A model generated the notes under the pieces. That model searched no databases. It saw only the letters and a list, made by a program, of their open reading frames with translations, and was not told where the DNA came from. Made by a program: the position numbers and the translations under genes. From G963678445 sp963678445 (GTDB lineage Bacteria; Hydrogenedentota; Hydrogenedentia; Hydrogenedentales; G963678445), in the NCBI GenBank assembly GCA_963678445.1, contig OY782877.1, positions 4,650,001-4,714,000 of the forward strand: 64,000 bases of DNA, in the 5' to 3' direction. Every line of letters begins with the position of its first letter. The first letter of the stretch is position 1. This document shows, piece by piece, positions 1 through 8,022 of the stretch.

Positions 1-365
1 GATTCAAGAAACTCCGTCACATCCAGCCAGTAATAGGGATGCGCAACGGGATAGCCCGATTCCGGGCCTTGAACTACGGCATAGCCGTTGATGTAAAACT
101 TGTAATAGTCATCGCCAGTGATGGACAAGACTGCCGCCACCGGTTTCTCAGGAAGGGTTACCTCTTTGCGGAACAAGGTATGCACATTTTGAGGCCCATC
201 GGGTTCCGGGGATTTTTCCCGTTCACGATGATAGCGGTTGACGATTTTTGTCCCCTTAAAAACCGGATCGCGTAACCATTGTGCGCCTTCAAACACATCT
301 GCTCTCCCCATCGGCATGGCCAGAAGTACGACCAGGGCAATCCATCCCATATGTAATTTGTGCAT
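1..365 (-). CDS. Secreted alpha-L-rhamnosidase-like protein, N-terminal part (cut by window start)
   Basis: The frame is open from an ATG at 363-365 to the window edge, giving 121 residues. A GAGGAG ribosome site lies six bases upstream. Residues 1-22 form a signal peptide (ALVVLLAMPMGRA). The stretch after residue 75 (GDDYYKFYINGYAVVQGPES) is the sugar-binding beta-sandwich signature found at the N-terminus of family GH78-type alpha-L-rhamnosidases, so the whole enzyme would cleave rhamnose from plant or microbial glycans in the periplasm or outside the cell. The catalytic domain lies outside the window, so the enzyme class rests on this N-domain alone. Confidence 0.7.
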   Translation of the reverse strand, partial: MHKLHMGWIALVVLLAMPMGRADVFEGAQWLRDPVFKGTKIVNRYHREREKSPEPDGPQNVHTLFRKEVTLPEKPVAAVLSITGDDYYKFYINGYAVVQGPESGYPVAHPYYWLDVTEFLE

Positions 366-485
366 ATCAATCTCCTCAGTCAAAATGCCACCCAATGGTA
401 GCATTTTCAATATGCATATGTGAATGATGGGGCTTATTTTGCGTCCCGTGCACGTCTATGCTACGCTGCATAGGGTTTCAAAAAG

Positions 486-554
486 CTCCCTCGTTCCCAC
501 GGTCCTTCGTGGGGACGGAGGAAGCAGTATCTCTTTCCACGGAAGACCGTGGAA
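486..554. repeat. Two consecutive REP-like hairpins upstream of the glycan operon
   Basis: Two dyads lie side by side. The first pairs 492-501 (CGTTCCCACG) with 508-517 (CGTGGGGACG) through one G-T wobble, and the pairing extends outward to about 486-523 with mismatches. The second is a perfect 8-bp stem, 535-542 with 547-554, around an AAGA loop. The first resembles the CGTTCCCACG...CGTGGGAACG palindromes dispersed in many environmental bacterial genomes. The open frame that crosses them is probably non-coding, so the acyltransferase start is placed downstream at 595. Confidence 0.55.
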
Positions 555-594
555 GCGGGAAAAAAGAAGCGAATACAAGGTAATCACAAACACG

Positions 595-1128
595 ATGGGT
601 ATGCATCGCATCCTCCAAAAACTGAGATTGCGCTACGGTTCTCAATCGACCGTTATTAGCACCTTGCGTCAGATGGGGGTGCGCATCGGTGAGCGTTGTC
701 GTATATATACGACGAATTTTGGTAGTGAACCTTGGCTGATTCGTATTGGCGACCATGTATGTATTTCCAATGATGTTACCTTCGTCAACCATGATCTCAC
801 GTGGCCTTTCCAGGACCGCTATGAATCGTTGACCAGCTTTGGACCGATTGAGATTAAAGATAATTGCCAGATTGGGGTACGCGTTACAATTTTGCCGCAT
901 GTAACCATCGGACCCAACGCCATTGTTGGCGCATGCAGCGTGGTCAGCAAAGATGTCCCCCCTAATACCGTCGTAGCGGGGGTGCCTGCACGACCGATTT
1001 GCACCCTGGAAGAGTATGAGCAAAAGTGTCTGCAACGACATATCGATATTCCCAAGGATCGGGGAGAAGCGCGCAAGGTATTGGAAGCACATTTTTGGGG
1101 TGCAAGCCTGGAAAAGGATGAAGTGTGA
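595..1128 (+). CDS. Hexapeptide-repeat acyltransferase (WbbJ/maltose O-acetyltransferase type)
   Basis: This 177-residue protein has a left-handed beta-helix of hexapeptide repeats over about residues 25-145. It carries the usual family signatures: an early IGERCRI coil, a FVNHDLTW catalytic-type His loop, and the terminal coils IGPNAIVGACSVVSKDVPPN followed by VVAGVPAR. Such enzymes move acetyl or another acyl group from CoA to sugars, here probably on an exported glycan. The frame stays open to 424, but the extra 57 codons run through palindromic repeats and look non-coding; ATG 595 or 601 is preferred. It heads an operon with four glycosyltransferases, and its stop overlaps the next GTG start. 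Confidence 0.85.
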   Translation: MGMHRILQKLRLRYGSQSTVISTLRQMGVRIGERCRIYTTNFGSEPWLIRIGDHVCISNDVTFVNHDLTWPFQDRYESLTSFGPIEIKDNCQIGVRVTILPHVTIGPNAIVGACSVVSKDVPPNTVVAGVPARPICTLEEYEQKCLQRHIDIPKDRGEARKVLEAHFWGASLEKDEV

Positions 1129-2291
1129 AGCTGGCGTTACTAAAAGGCAACCGTTTCAACCCCTGGCACTTACAGGTTTTTGAGCAACTGGACGGCATTT
1201 CCGATGTGGTGGCCTTCCGTGCTGACTCGGAAATCCAGCGCTATTTCAAAGAACGCCAGGAAGAGGCGCTGAAGTTTCAGGTGGAACCCATCTATTTCGA
1301 TACGCAGGCGGGTCCCGTAACGCGGCGTATTCGAAACCGAATTTTACAACGTTGCTACCGCTATGAGCCGCGCATTCTTTCTTTTCACGAACGCTTAAAA
1401 AACTTCGATCTGATTCAATCTTGGGAATTGTTTACCGACTGGTCTGCCGAGGCGGTGCAGGCGCATGAAAAATATGGCATCCCCTTGTCGGTCATGGTGT
1501 GGGACAATATCCCGTTTAACATGGAGCGGAATCCACGACGGCGTGCGCTGAAAAAACAGGTAGCACGCGCTGCGGATCGTTTTGTTGTACACACAGAACG
1601 CAGTCGACGTATCCTCGATATTGAGGGGGTTGAGGCGGAACGTATCGTAAAGATTGCGCCGGGGGTGGATACCGAGCGTTTTTGTCCTGGCCCTCGAAAT
1701 CGCGCCGCTTTTAAGCTTGCTGAAGACGAATTCGTCGTTCTTTTTGTGGGTTGGTTGTTACCCCGGAAAGGGATCGACTTCCTGCTGCTGGCCTTGCGCG
1801 AGCTATTACACGACACCTCGCTGAAAGGACGCCGTGTACGCCTGTTGATGGTGGGTTCCGGACCAGGACGCGATCGAGTGGAAAGATTGATCGCACGCCT
1901 CAACCTGCACGACACCTGCACGTTTGCCGGTGCATTGCCCTATGAACGGATGCCCGACGCGTTCCGCGCTGCCGATGTATTCGTACTTCCCAGTATCGCT
2001 ACACCCGAATGGCAGGAACAGTTCGGCATGTCGCTCATTGAGGCCATGGCCACCGGCATCCCCGTCATATCCACACTCAGCGGTGCTATCCCTGAAATCG
2101 TGCACGACGCTGCATGGCTGTGTCAGCCCAACGATTTTGTATCGCTTTACGAATCACTTCGCGAACTCATCCTGCATCCCGAAAAGGGCGAACAGCTCGC
2201 CCAACGGGGGCGTGCGCATGCCGTCGCTTCTTTTGGACTTCCCCAATACGCGGCTGCACTCTCAAAACTCTACCAGGGAATGCTGCGATGA
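1125..2291 (+). CDS. Glycosyltransferase family 4 (GT-B fold)
   Basis: A 388-residue GT-B enzyme starting at a GTG that overlaps the stop of the acyltransferase (GTGA). The C-terminal nucleotide-sugar half shows VVLFVGWLLPRKGIDFLLLAL (from about residue 207) as its first strand and the retaining GT4 E-x7-E signature EQFGMSLIEAMATGIPVIST near residues 297-316. It would transfer a sugar from an NDP donor to a lipid-linked or cell-surface glycan on the cytoplasmic face. The acceptor cannot be told from sequence. The ATGA overlap with the following gene indicates translational coupling. Confidence 0.9.
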   Translation: MKLALLKGNRFNPWHLQVFEQLDGISDVVAFRADSEIQRYFKERQEEALKFQVEPIYFDTQAGPVTRRIRNRILQRCYRYEPRILSFHERLKNFDLIQSWELFTDWSAEAVQAHEKYGIPLSVMVWDNIPFNMERNPRRRALKKQVARAADRFVVHTERSRRILDIEGVEAERIVKIAPGVDTERFCPGPRNRAAFKLAEDEFVVLFVGWLLPRKGIDFLLLALRELLHDTSLKGRRVRLLMVGSGPGRDRVERLIARLNLHDTCTFAGALPYERMPDAFRAADVFVLPSIATPEWQEQFGMSLIEAMATGIPVISTLSGAIPEIVHDAAWLCQPNDFVSLYESLRELILHPEKGEQLAQRGRAHAVASFGLPQYAAALSKLYQGMLR

Positions 2292-3223
2292 GCGCCACCG
2301 CCCCACAGGCCTACGAAGAATCTAGGAATCCTATTTTACGTCGTACAAGGGCGTTGTTGCGTGGCGTTAAATGGCATTTAAAAAGTTTCCTGGGCATTCC
2401 CCGCACCGTGCTGGTCGATCTACGCTGGCGGTTGGGTGACGAGATCATGGCGCTTCCCATTTTTGAATCCCTGCGGGCACGCTATCCCGCAGCCCGCATC
2501 CTGGTACAAAGCAACTACCCCGATCTTTTCGAGAATCAACCCTTCATTGACGCGGTCAATCCTCCTTCACAAAGCATCGACCGCTACCTGCTCTTGCGAG
2601 GTGCTTCGCGTCAACAGTACCGGCTTGCCTGTTATGCGCAAAAGGCTCGCGTAGCCCTGCCCGTGCTACGTCCACAGCTCTATCTGCAAGACACTAGCAC
2701 ACCCTTTTTGTCCGAAATTCCTGTGGGCGACGGGCCGCTTATCGCCCTTGCCCCCGGCGCATCCTGGCCTACGAAGCGATGGTTACCGGAACGCTGGCAG
2801 AATTTGGTGCAACGCTTATCGGAGGGTGGCGCGCGTGTTTTTGAGTTGGGCCAGGACGATGACGCCACGGGCGCACCAGTTTCCTTCATGAACCGCACCA
2901 CGGTCCGTGAAGCGGCCTGTCTGCTTCATCATGCCGACGTACTCATCTGTTGTGACTCTGGTCTGATGCATCTGGCGCTGGCGGTAAACACGCCTGTGGT
3001 CGCCCTTTTCGGGCTTACCGACCCCGACATCCTGATTCGGAATGAACCGCTATTCTACCCCATTCGCAGCACCCTGCCTTGTAGCGGGTACTGGAATCAT
3101 GCGGACACTGTATCGCAGCCCGGCGTCTGTCCTGAAGGACATACCTCCTGCATTGCCGACATTACCGTCGAACAGGTGCTGGAAATACTCACGCAACGCC
3201 TCGTCACCCTGGATAAACCATAA
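2288..3223 (+). CDS. Glycosyltransferase family 9 (heptosyltransferase-like)
   Basis: The start is the ATG at 2288, overlapping the previous stop (ATGA), giving 311 residues; an upstream in-frame start at 2114 lies inside the preceding gene and is rejected. Signatures are VDLRWRLGDEIMALPIFESL near residue 40 (the RxGD donor loop), ALAPGASWPTKRWLPERW near 155, and the C-terminal CDSGLMHLALAVNTPVVALF. These match ADP-heptose:LPS heptosyltransferases and related GT9 enzymes, which build LPS cores. The presence of GT9 in this operon supports an outer-membrane glycan or LPS-core product. Confidence 0.88.
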   Translation: MSATAPQAYEESRNPILRRTRALLRGVKWHLKSFLGIPRTVLVDLRWRLGDEIMALPIFESLRARYPAARILVQSNYPDLFENQPFIDAVNPPSQSIDRYLLLRGASRQQYRLACYAQKARVALPVLRPQLYLQDTSTPFLSEIPVGDGPLIALAPGASWPTKRWLPERWQNLVQRLSEGGARVFELGQDDDATGAPVSFMNRTTVREAACLLHHADVLICCDSGLMHLALAVNTPVVALFGLTDPDILIRNEPLFYPIRSTLPCSGYWNHADTVSQPGVCPEGHTSCIADITVEQVLEILTQRLVTLDKP

Positions 3224-3242
3224 TGAAAAAGGGGATATGGTA

Positions 3243-4295
3243 ATGCGCGTACTGTTTCTAACCCTCTATCCTGAGGCTGCCGCCAGCCCCCGCTACCGGG
3301 TGCACCAGTTTTTGCCCTACCTGCGCAAGGAAGGGATTGAGTGCATGGTGGCCGCCCCGCTTTCCGAAGCTGCGTGGCGACGCCATACGGGTCCCAACCG
3401 GCGTGGACGCGCCTTGTGGTATCATCTTCACGAAACGCCGCATCGCATTGTAGAGCTCTTGCAGGCACACGCTTACGATGTTGTTTTTCTACAAAAGGCG
3501 CTTATGAGCGCCTATCTTCGCGGACTCCCGACGCTCTTGCGCCATCAGGCGCAACGGCTCATTTATGACATCGACGATGCGGTGCATCTGGCCCCCCCCC
3601 ATGCTTTGCGTTTTCCCTGGACGTTGTTTGAAGATCGCCAACAGGTGCAACGCATCATGGCTATGGCAGACACGGTCTTAGCGGGTAATACCTGGCTGGT
3701 TGAGCAGACGCAGCAATATGGCGGTGTGGCGAAATACTTTCCAACGGTTGTCGATACGGAACGCTTCATCCCTCCCCAAAACATCCCCGCTTCTTTTCGC
3801 ATCGGGTGGATTGGCGCGCCCAGTACTACTTCTGCATTAGCGGTGGCTGCACCGGCTCTGATGGAGCAGAAAAATGCGGAAATTGTACTGGTAGGCGCTG
3901 ACCCGAAAAAGGTACACTTAGCTTGTGCTACAGTACAACCTTGGAGCCATGACACGGAGGTCAGTGACGTGCAGCAGTTTTCTGTAGGTATTCTTCCTCA
4001 GCACAAGGATACATGGACGCGTGGAAAATGCGCGCTCAAGGCGTTGCAATATATGGCCTGTGGCGTACCCTGCATCGCCACGCCTTATGGCGCTATCTGC
4101 GACATTATTCAGGAGGGTAAAAACGGACTCTTTGCCGATTCCGACGCACAGTGGCGGCAAGCGCTGGATCGCATGCGTGATCCAGCAGAAAGACAACGCC
4201 TGGGTGAGGCCGCACGCGCTACCGTTGAAAGCCGTTTTTCTTTACAAAAAGCCGCTCCGCAGTTGGTCCAACTACTACGCAAGGGGGAACTATGA
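3243..4295 (+). CDS. Glycosyltransferase (GT4-like, group 1)
   Basis: The chosen start, ATG 3243, has an AGGGG site eight bases upstream and gives 350 residues. The N-terminal strand MRVLFLTLYPEAAASPRYRV is typical of group 1 glycosyltransferases with the R-x-R acceptor loop. YDIDDAVHL near residue 110 is a motif common in this subgroup, and the C-terminal donor half ends with ALQYMACGVPCIATPYG. It overlaps the next gene by ATGA. Nine consecutive C residues occur at 3592-3600 within the frame, a potential slippage or assembly-error site, although the frame is intact as read. Confidence 0.82.
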   Translation: MRVLFLTLYPEAAASPRYRVHQFLPYLRKEGIECMVAAPLSEAAWRRHTGPNRRGRALWYHLHETPHRIVELLQAHAYDVVFLQKALMSAYLRGLPTLLRHQAQRLIYDIDDAVHLAPPHALRFPWTLFEDRQQVQRIMAMADTVLAGNTWLVEQTQQYGGVAKYFPTVVDTERFIPPQNIPASFRIGWIGAPSTTSALAVAAPALMEQKNAEIVLVGADPKKVHLACATVQPWSHDTEVSDVQQFSVGILPQHKDTWTRGKCALKALQYMACGVPCIATPYGAICDIIQEGKNGLFADSDAQWRQALDRMRDPAERQRLGEAARATVESRFSLQKAAPQLVQLLRKGEL

Positions 4296-5425
4296 AACGA
4301 CGCATCCGTATAGCCTACGTCCTCCCCAACATGCGTGTGGGCGGTAGTGAATCTCAATTGCTCTATTTGATGAAGGGGTTGACCCCTGAATTCGAACTTA
4401 CGCTTATCTGTACACGCAGCGAAGGGGCACTTATCGGTGACGTGCGCCGTCTTGGGGTCTACGTGCGCGTTCTCAACTCCCTGAGCGGTTGGGATTTTCG
4501 GATGCAAAAGCGCATCTCCCATATCTTCCATGCGCACACGCCACATATCGTCCATACCTGCCTTTTTGGACTCGACTATTTTGCCCATCGTGCTGCCCGG
4601 GAGAATAATATCCCGGTCATTATTTCCAGTCGACGAGAACTGGCTACCTGGCAAAGGAAACGCCACCGCTGGATCCAGCAACGCGGCAACCGATTTGCCG
4701 ACGCCATAGTTGCTAACAGCCAAAGCGTCGCCGAGTATGTCCAAAGAAGCGAAAACATTGAACCTAAACGCATCCACATCATCCCCAACGGGATCAACGC
4801 CAACGACTTCGTGTCCTCGACCCCGATATCCCAAATCAAAAAACGATTCAGGCTTCCTGAAAAAAGCCATGTCATTGGTATGGTCGCCAATTTCAGCCCC
4901 GTCAAAGACCATAACCTTTTTATGGAGATGGCCAATATTCTGCTCCAACGCCGCCACAACCTGCAATTTCTTCTGGTGGGTACGGGACCGCTCGTAGACC
5001 GGATGGGACGCCTCATTATCAAACGCAAACAGGGCGAATTCTTTACCCGTGTCAGCACGGTCAACGAAGTGGCTGAACTCTATGCACTCATGGATGTTTT
5101 CGTGCTTACTTCCAAAGTGGAAGGTTTCCCAAACGCTATTATGGAAGCCATGGCTGCAAGCCGTCCTATTGTTGCTCCCCAGGTAGGCGGCATCCCTGAA
5201 CTGCTCCAGGACGGGGTTACCGGACGTCTACTAACTTCCCGCGATCCCAAAGATTTCGCCAACGCCGTAGAAAACTTTCTTGATAATCCGTCCCTGGCGC
5301 AAGCCTACGGAGCACGCGCGGCCCAATGGGTGCGCGAACGTTTGCCTATGGAGCGTATGGTGACGCAGTACCGCAACCTCTATCAGAACCTACTCAGCGA
5401 AAAAACAGGCAAGCAGTGTCAGTAA
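4292..5425 (+). CDS. Glycosyltransferase family 4
   Basis: This 377-residue GT-B protein is the last gene of the glycan operon. The N-terminal glycine-rich loop is YVLPNMRVGGSESQLLYL, and the donor half begins at VIGMVANFSPVKDH (about residue 190) with the E-x7-E catalytic signature EGFPNAIMEAM (E277 and E285). The acceptor loop and the VGG segment are typical of transferases that extend O-antigen, capsule or LPS-core sugars. It starts in an ATGA overlap with the gene upstream. About 184 bases without a gene follow before yqeY. Confidence 0.9.
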   Translation: MKRRIRIAYVLPNMRVGGSESQLLYLMKGLTPEFELTLICTRSEGALIGDVRRLGVYVRVLNSLSGWDFRMQKRISHIFHAHTPHIVHTCLFGLDYFAHRAARENNIPVIISSRRELATWQRKRHRWIQQRGNRFADAIVANSQSVAEYVQRSENIEPKRIHIIPNGINANDFVSSTPISQIKKRFRLPEKSHVIGMVANFSPVKDHNLFMEMANILLQRRHNLQFLLVGTGPLVDRMGRLIIKRKQGEFFTRVSTVNEVAELYALMDVFVLTSKVEGFPNAIMEAMAASRPIVAPQVGGIPELLQDGVTGRLLTSRDPKDFANAVENFLDNPSLAQAYGARAAQWVRERLPMERMVTQYRNLYQNLLSEKTGKQCQ

Positions 5426-5609
5426 TAACCTAAATAAAATATGGTCTTTACGGTTCCTTTTACAGTAGACTATCCTTGTTGCCCCGCAAAACTGTCCCGC
5501 AAATGTCGAGCAAGTGGCTCCTTGTTATTCCTAAACACAGCAAAAACTTCATTTTCCATAACATTTGTAAAGTAATCCATTAAGAATCAAGTCAGATAGG
5601 AGGTTCTGT

Positions 5610-6053
5610 ATGAGTATAAAATCGGATATCCAGGCTGCCATGAAAGAGGCAATGAAGAATCGTGAGACTGCCCGCCTGGAATGTTTGCGAATGGCCAAAG
5701 GTGCATTATTACTAAAAGAAAAAGAAGCCGCAAAGGATCAGGAACTTTCTGACGCGGATGCCATTAAAACGCTGCGCTCTGAAGTGCGAAAACGCCAGCA
5801 AAGCATCGAAACATTTCGCGAAGTGGGCAAAGAGGAGGAAGCGGAAAAGGCAGCGGAAGAAATTAAGATTCTGGAATCGTTTTTGCCGCAACAGTTGGAT
5901 GCAGAGGCGTTGGAAGCGAAGGTGCGTGCCTATCTCGAGGAGCACCCGGATATGAATCACGCGGGCAAATTGACTGGCGCCATGAAAAAAATGTTGGGGG
6001 ACCAGGCCGACGGGAAAGTGCTCAATGAAGTGTGTCGGAAGGTGCTGGGATAA
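5610..6053 (+). CDS. yqeY: GatB/YqeY family protein
   Basis: A 147-residue protein preceded by an AGGAGG site. The N-terminus (IKSDIQAAMKEAMKNRETAR) and central RKRQQSIETFREVGKEEEAE are the standard YqeY pattern, followed by LESFLPQQLDAEALE and a C-terminal three-helix GKLTGAMKKMLG segment. The family shares its C-terminal domain with the GatB subunit of the Glu/Asp-tRNA amidotransferase and is thought to contact tRNA, but its physiological role is unclear. Full family length. It appears monocistronic, with a hairpin terminator candidate downstream. Confidence 0.93.
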   Translation: MSIKSDIQAAMKEAMKNRETARLECLRMAKGALLLKEKEAAKDQELSDADAIKTLRSEVRKRQQSIETFREVGKEEEAEKAAEEIKILESFLPQQLDAEALEAKVRAYLEEHPDMNHAGKLTGAMKKMLGDQADGKVLNEVCRKVLG

Positions 6054-6082
6054 TTTTTCTCTATTCCCCCCTGTTTAACGTT

Positions 6083-6115
6083 ACGCCGATGGACCGCTAT
6101 GGGGTCCATCGGCGT
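6083..6115. terminator. 13-bp perfect hairpin between convergent genes
   Basis: Positions 6083-6095 (ACGCCGATGGACC) pair perfectly with 6103-6115, leaving a 7-base loop. It sits just after yqeY and before the minus-strand Cys-rich gene, so it could end both transcripts. The downstream sequence on the plus strand is only modestly T-rich (TATTG), so it may be a pause or RNA-stability element rather than a full intrinsic terminator. Confidence 0.6.
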
Positions 6116-6147
6116 TATTGCTGTCACTCGCCTTTCAGGAACGCGCC

Positions 6148-6588
6148 TTACTTGTCTTCACCGTCATCTTTAGGAGGACGGCAGCAGAACTTTGAGGAAT
6201 TCGCGGGACAGGATTTAATGGTGTCCGCGGCCTTTTTCTCCATCCCTTTTACTGTGCATGACTTACCGGTAAGCGGGCAAGTGGTGGCTGCAGAGGAACA
6301 AGAGGTTTTTGCAGACTCGCTCATGGGACAACTTTTGGCTGTTGCTGCACAGGAACTAGTTGCTACCGGCGCACTAGCCGCTGTCGCCTCATCTGAAGCA
6401 CCTGTTTCTTCTGCGCTGACACCGACGCTACCTGCTCCAATGACAGTCAACACCCCGGCAAGTAGTAATACACTCATGATAAAGAGGTTAAAAAGCTTGC
6501 TTTCTTTCTGTTTTTTAAGCATGGAAGCGCAAGCCCCTCTACAAAGACACTTGGACTTATCTCTCTTGCTCTCTTGTTGTACTTGCAT
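6148..6588 (-). CDS. Cysteine-rich membrane-anchored protein of unknown function
   Basis: No family is recognised. The 146-residue frame has an AAGGA site seven bases before the ATG at 6588. Residues 1-35 are basic and carry a CLCRGAC cluster; residues 36-58 form one hydrophobic helix (LFIMSVLLLAGVLTVIGAG); the rest is low-complexity Ala/Ser/Thr with 11 cysteines, most in S-C-P or S-C spacing (SCAATAKSCP, TTCPLTGKSC, KSCPANSSKFCC). An internal ATG at 6522 would make the helix a conventional signal peptide. The cysteines suggest metal binding or disulfide cross-linking, but nothing proves it. The opposite-strand frame 6032-6667 starts inside yqeY and is less credible. Confidence 0.55.
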   Translation of the reverse strand: MQVQQESKRDKSKCLCRGACASMLKKQKESKLFNLFIMSVLLLAGVLTVIGAGSVGVSAEETGASDEATAASAPVATSSCAATAKSCPMSESAKTSCSSAATTCPLTGKSCTVKGMEKKAADTIKSCPANSSKFCCRPPKDDGEDK

Positions 6589-6780
6589 GGTTTTATCCTT
6601 TATATCGCGTCGTTTCCGACTGGTTTTCTTTACAGGAACGCGCCCTTATGCGTTCGCTTCTATGTAAGTTAACCGGTCTGGCATTGCAGATTATTCCCCA
6701 TAAAGGACAACACCGCCCTCGCCTTTAAAAAAGTCTTTTTTCAAGAAAAAGCCTTACGTGAGACTTCCTTAAATGTAAAT

Positions 6781-6810
6781 TTGCATTATTACGATATTTT
6801 TCTCTATATT
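6781..6810 (+). promoter_or_regulatory. Candidate sigma-70 promoter of the ECF sigma gene
   Basis: TTGCAT (6781-6786) and TATATT (6805-6810) are separated by 18 bases, in an AT-rich stretch about 56 bases before the sigma-factor start. No GGAAC-type ECF autoregulatory -35 box is seen nearby. The match is imperfect at the -35 element. Confidence 0.4.
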
Positions 6811-6866
6811 GCTCGAATATTTTGCCGCCAAAACGGTATAGTGTGCAGGCGTTTATGGAGAATAGG

Positions 6867-7436
6867 ATGGATACAGAGCAAGACATCATTATTGCGGCAC
6901 AGAACGGGAATCGCTTTGCTTTTGGACAGTTGGTAAAACTCTACCAACGAAGTGCTTATGCTGCCGCGTACAGTTTTGTGGGGAATCGCGAAGACGCATT
7001 GGAAATGTCCCAGGAGGCATTTGTACGTGCCTTTCGCGCTATGGGCCGCTTCGATACCCAAATGCCCTTCTATCCTTGGTTGTATCGCATCGTGCGCAAC
7101 GTTTGCCTGAATTATCTGAAAAAAAAGCGCCGACATGGTGAAGTTTCGCTGAATAGCATGATGGAAAAGGGCTTTGATGTATCGACATCGGAGGCGAATC
7201 CTGAGGAATGCGTAGCAACTAAGGATATGCAACACGCTATAGCACAGGCGATAACCCAGCTTTCACAAGAACATCAGGAAATTTTACGGCTTCGCCATTT
7301 CCAGGAGCTTTCCTATGCTGAGATTGCGGCTTGTCTGGATGTACCACAGGGCACGGTAATGTCGCGTCTGTATGCGGCGCGTAAAAAACTGCGGCGCGTT
7401 ATTGAAGAGGATACCGATGTTTTGGCGAATATTTAG
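6867..7436 (+). CDS. ECF-type RNA polymerase sigma factor (SigW/RpoE group)
   Basis: ATG 6867 is preferred because GGAG lies six bases upstream; this gives 189 residues. Region 2 (AFGQLVKLYQRSAYAAAYSF, then EDALEMSQEAFVRAFRAMGR) binds core polymerase and the -10 element. Region 4 (LSQEHQEILRLRHFQELSYA and a helix-turn-helix PQGTVMSRLYAARKKLRR) reads the -35 element. Length and the two-domain layout are typical of ECF sigma factors that respond to envelope stress. A zinc-finger anti-sigma gene follows after 139 bases, the expected partner. Confidence 0.93.
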   Translation: MDTEQDIIIAAQNGNRFAFGQLVKLYQRSAYAAAYSFVGNREDALEMSQEAFVRAFRAMGRFDTQMPFYPWLYRIVRNVCLNYLKKKRRHGEVSLNSMMEKGFDVSTSEANPEECVATKDMQHAIAQAITQLSQEHQEILRLRHFQELSYAEIAACLDVPQGTVMSRLYAARKKLRRVIEEDTDVLANI

Positions 7437-7575
7437 CGCATTGGGAGGTATTACCAATATGGCTACCGAGAAAAGACAGAATATTGGGCTTATCAAAGCA
7501 AAGGGTGTACAATGATGGCAAAACATCGTAGGGCTTGTTTTTATTGTAACCTTCGACATTCTAGGGCGCTGGATC

Positions 7576-8022
7576 ATGCACGAATCTTGTAATGACATAC
7601 AGATGTTAATCTCCGGATATCTGGATGGCGAGTTGGAACCGGAAGAGGAACGTCGTATTGAAGCGCATATCCAGTCATGCTCTGCTTGCCAACAGGAGTA
7701 TCAGCTCATGAAACGGCTGGTCGTTGGCACCACAGCGGCATGTGCGATTGAGGAACCTCCTGAAGAGGTATGGGATACGTTCCTGGATTCGGTATACAAT
7801 CGGTTGGAACGTAAAACAGGGTGGTTATTGGTTATTGTGGGAAGTATCGGGCTGGTGTTGTTGGGATTGGTGCTGTATATCACTTTGCCGTGGGCTTCCC
7901 CTTTGACCAAGGTGCTGGTCATGTTGCCCGGCATTGGCCTGTTTATGCTGTTTCTTTCGGTATTGCGTCAACGCTTGCGCATTGCTAAAACGGATCGATA
8001 CTCCAGGGAGGTGATTCGATGA
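7576..8022 (+). CDS. Putative zinc-finger (ZAS/zf-HC2) transmembrane anti-sigma factor
   Basis: A 148-residue protein. The N-terminal domain holds the H-x3-C-x2-C zinc motif (EAHIQSCSACQQEY, near residues 30-43) of the anti-sigma ZAS fold, which binds and silences ECF sigma factors in the cytoplasm. Two hydrophobic stretches follow: LLVIVGSIGLVLLGLVLYI near residue 77 and VLVMLPGIGLFMLFLSVL near 113. They anchor it in the inner membrane with essentially no periplasmic sensor domain. It lies downstream of the ECF sigma gene and overlaps the YbjQ gene by ATGA. Confidence 0.85.
   Translation: MHESCNDIQMLISGYLDGELEPEEERRIEAHIQSCSACQQEYQLMKRLVVGTTAACAIEEPPEEVWDTFLDSVYNRLERKTGWLLVIVGSIGLVLLGLVLYITLPWASPLTKVLVMLPGIGLFMLFLSVLRQRLRIAKTDRYSREVIR

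Noticed and set aside
424..594. Long N-terminal extension of the acyltransferase
   Set aside because: The 57 extra codons cross two hairpin repeats and encode no recognisable domain, so ATG 595 was preferred.
4109..4966. 285-codon minus-strand frame antisense to two glycosyltransferases
   Set aside because: It runs across an ATGA gene junction and lacks any domain pattern; both sense genes have clear GT-B motifs.
6032..6667. Plus-strand 211-codon frame opposite the Cys-rich gene
   Set aside because: It starts inside yqeY and has no ribosome site; the minus-strand frame has a site, a membrane helix and patterned cysteines.
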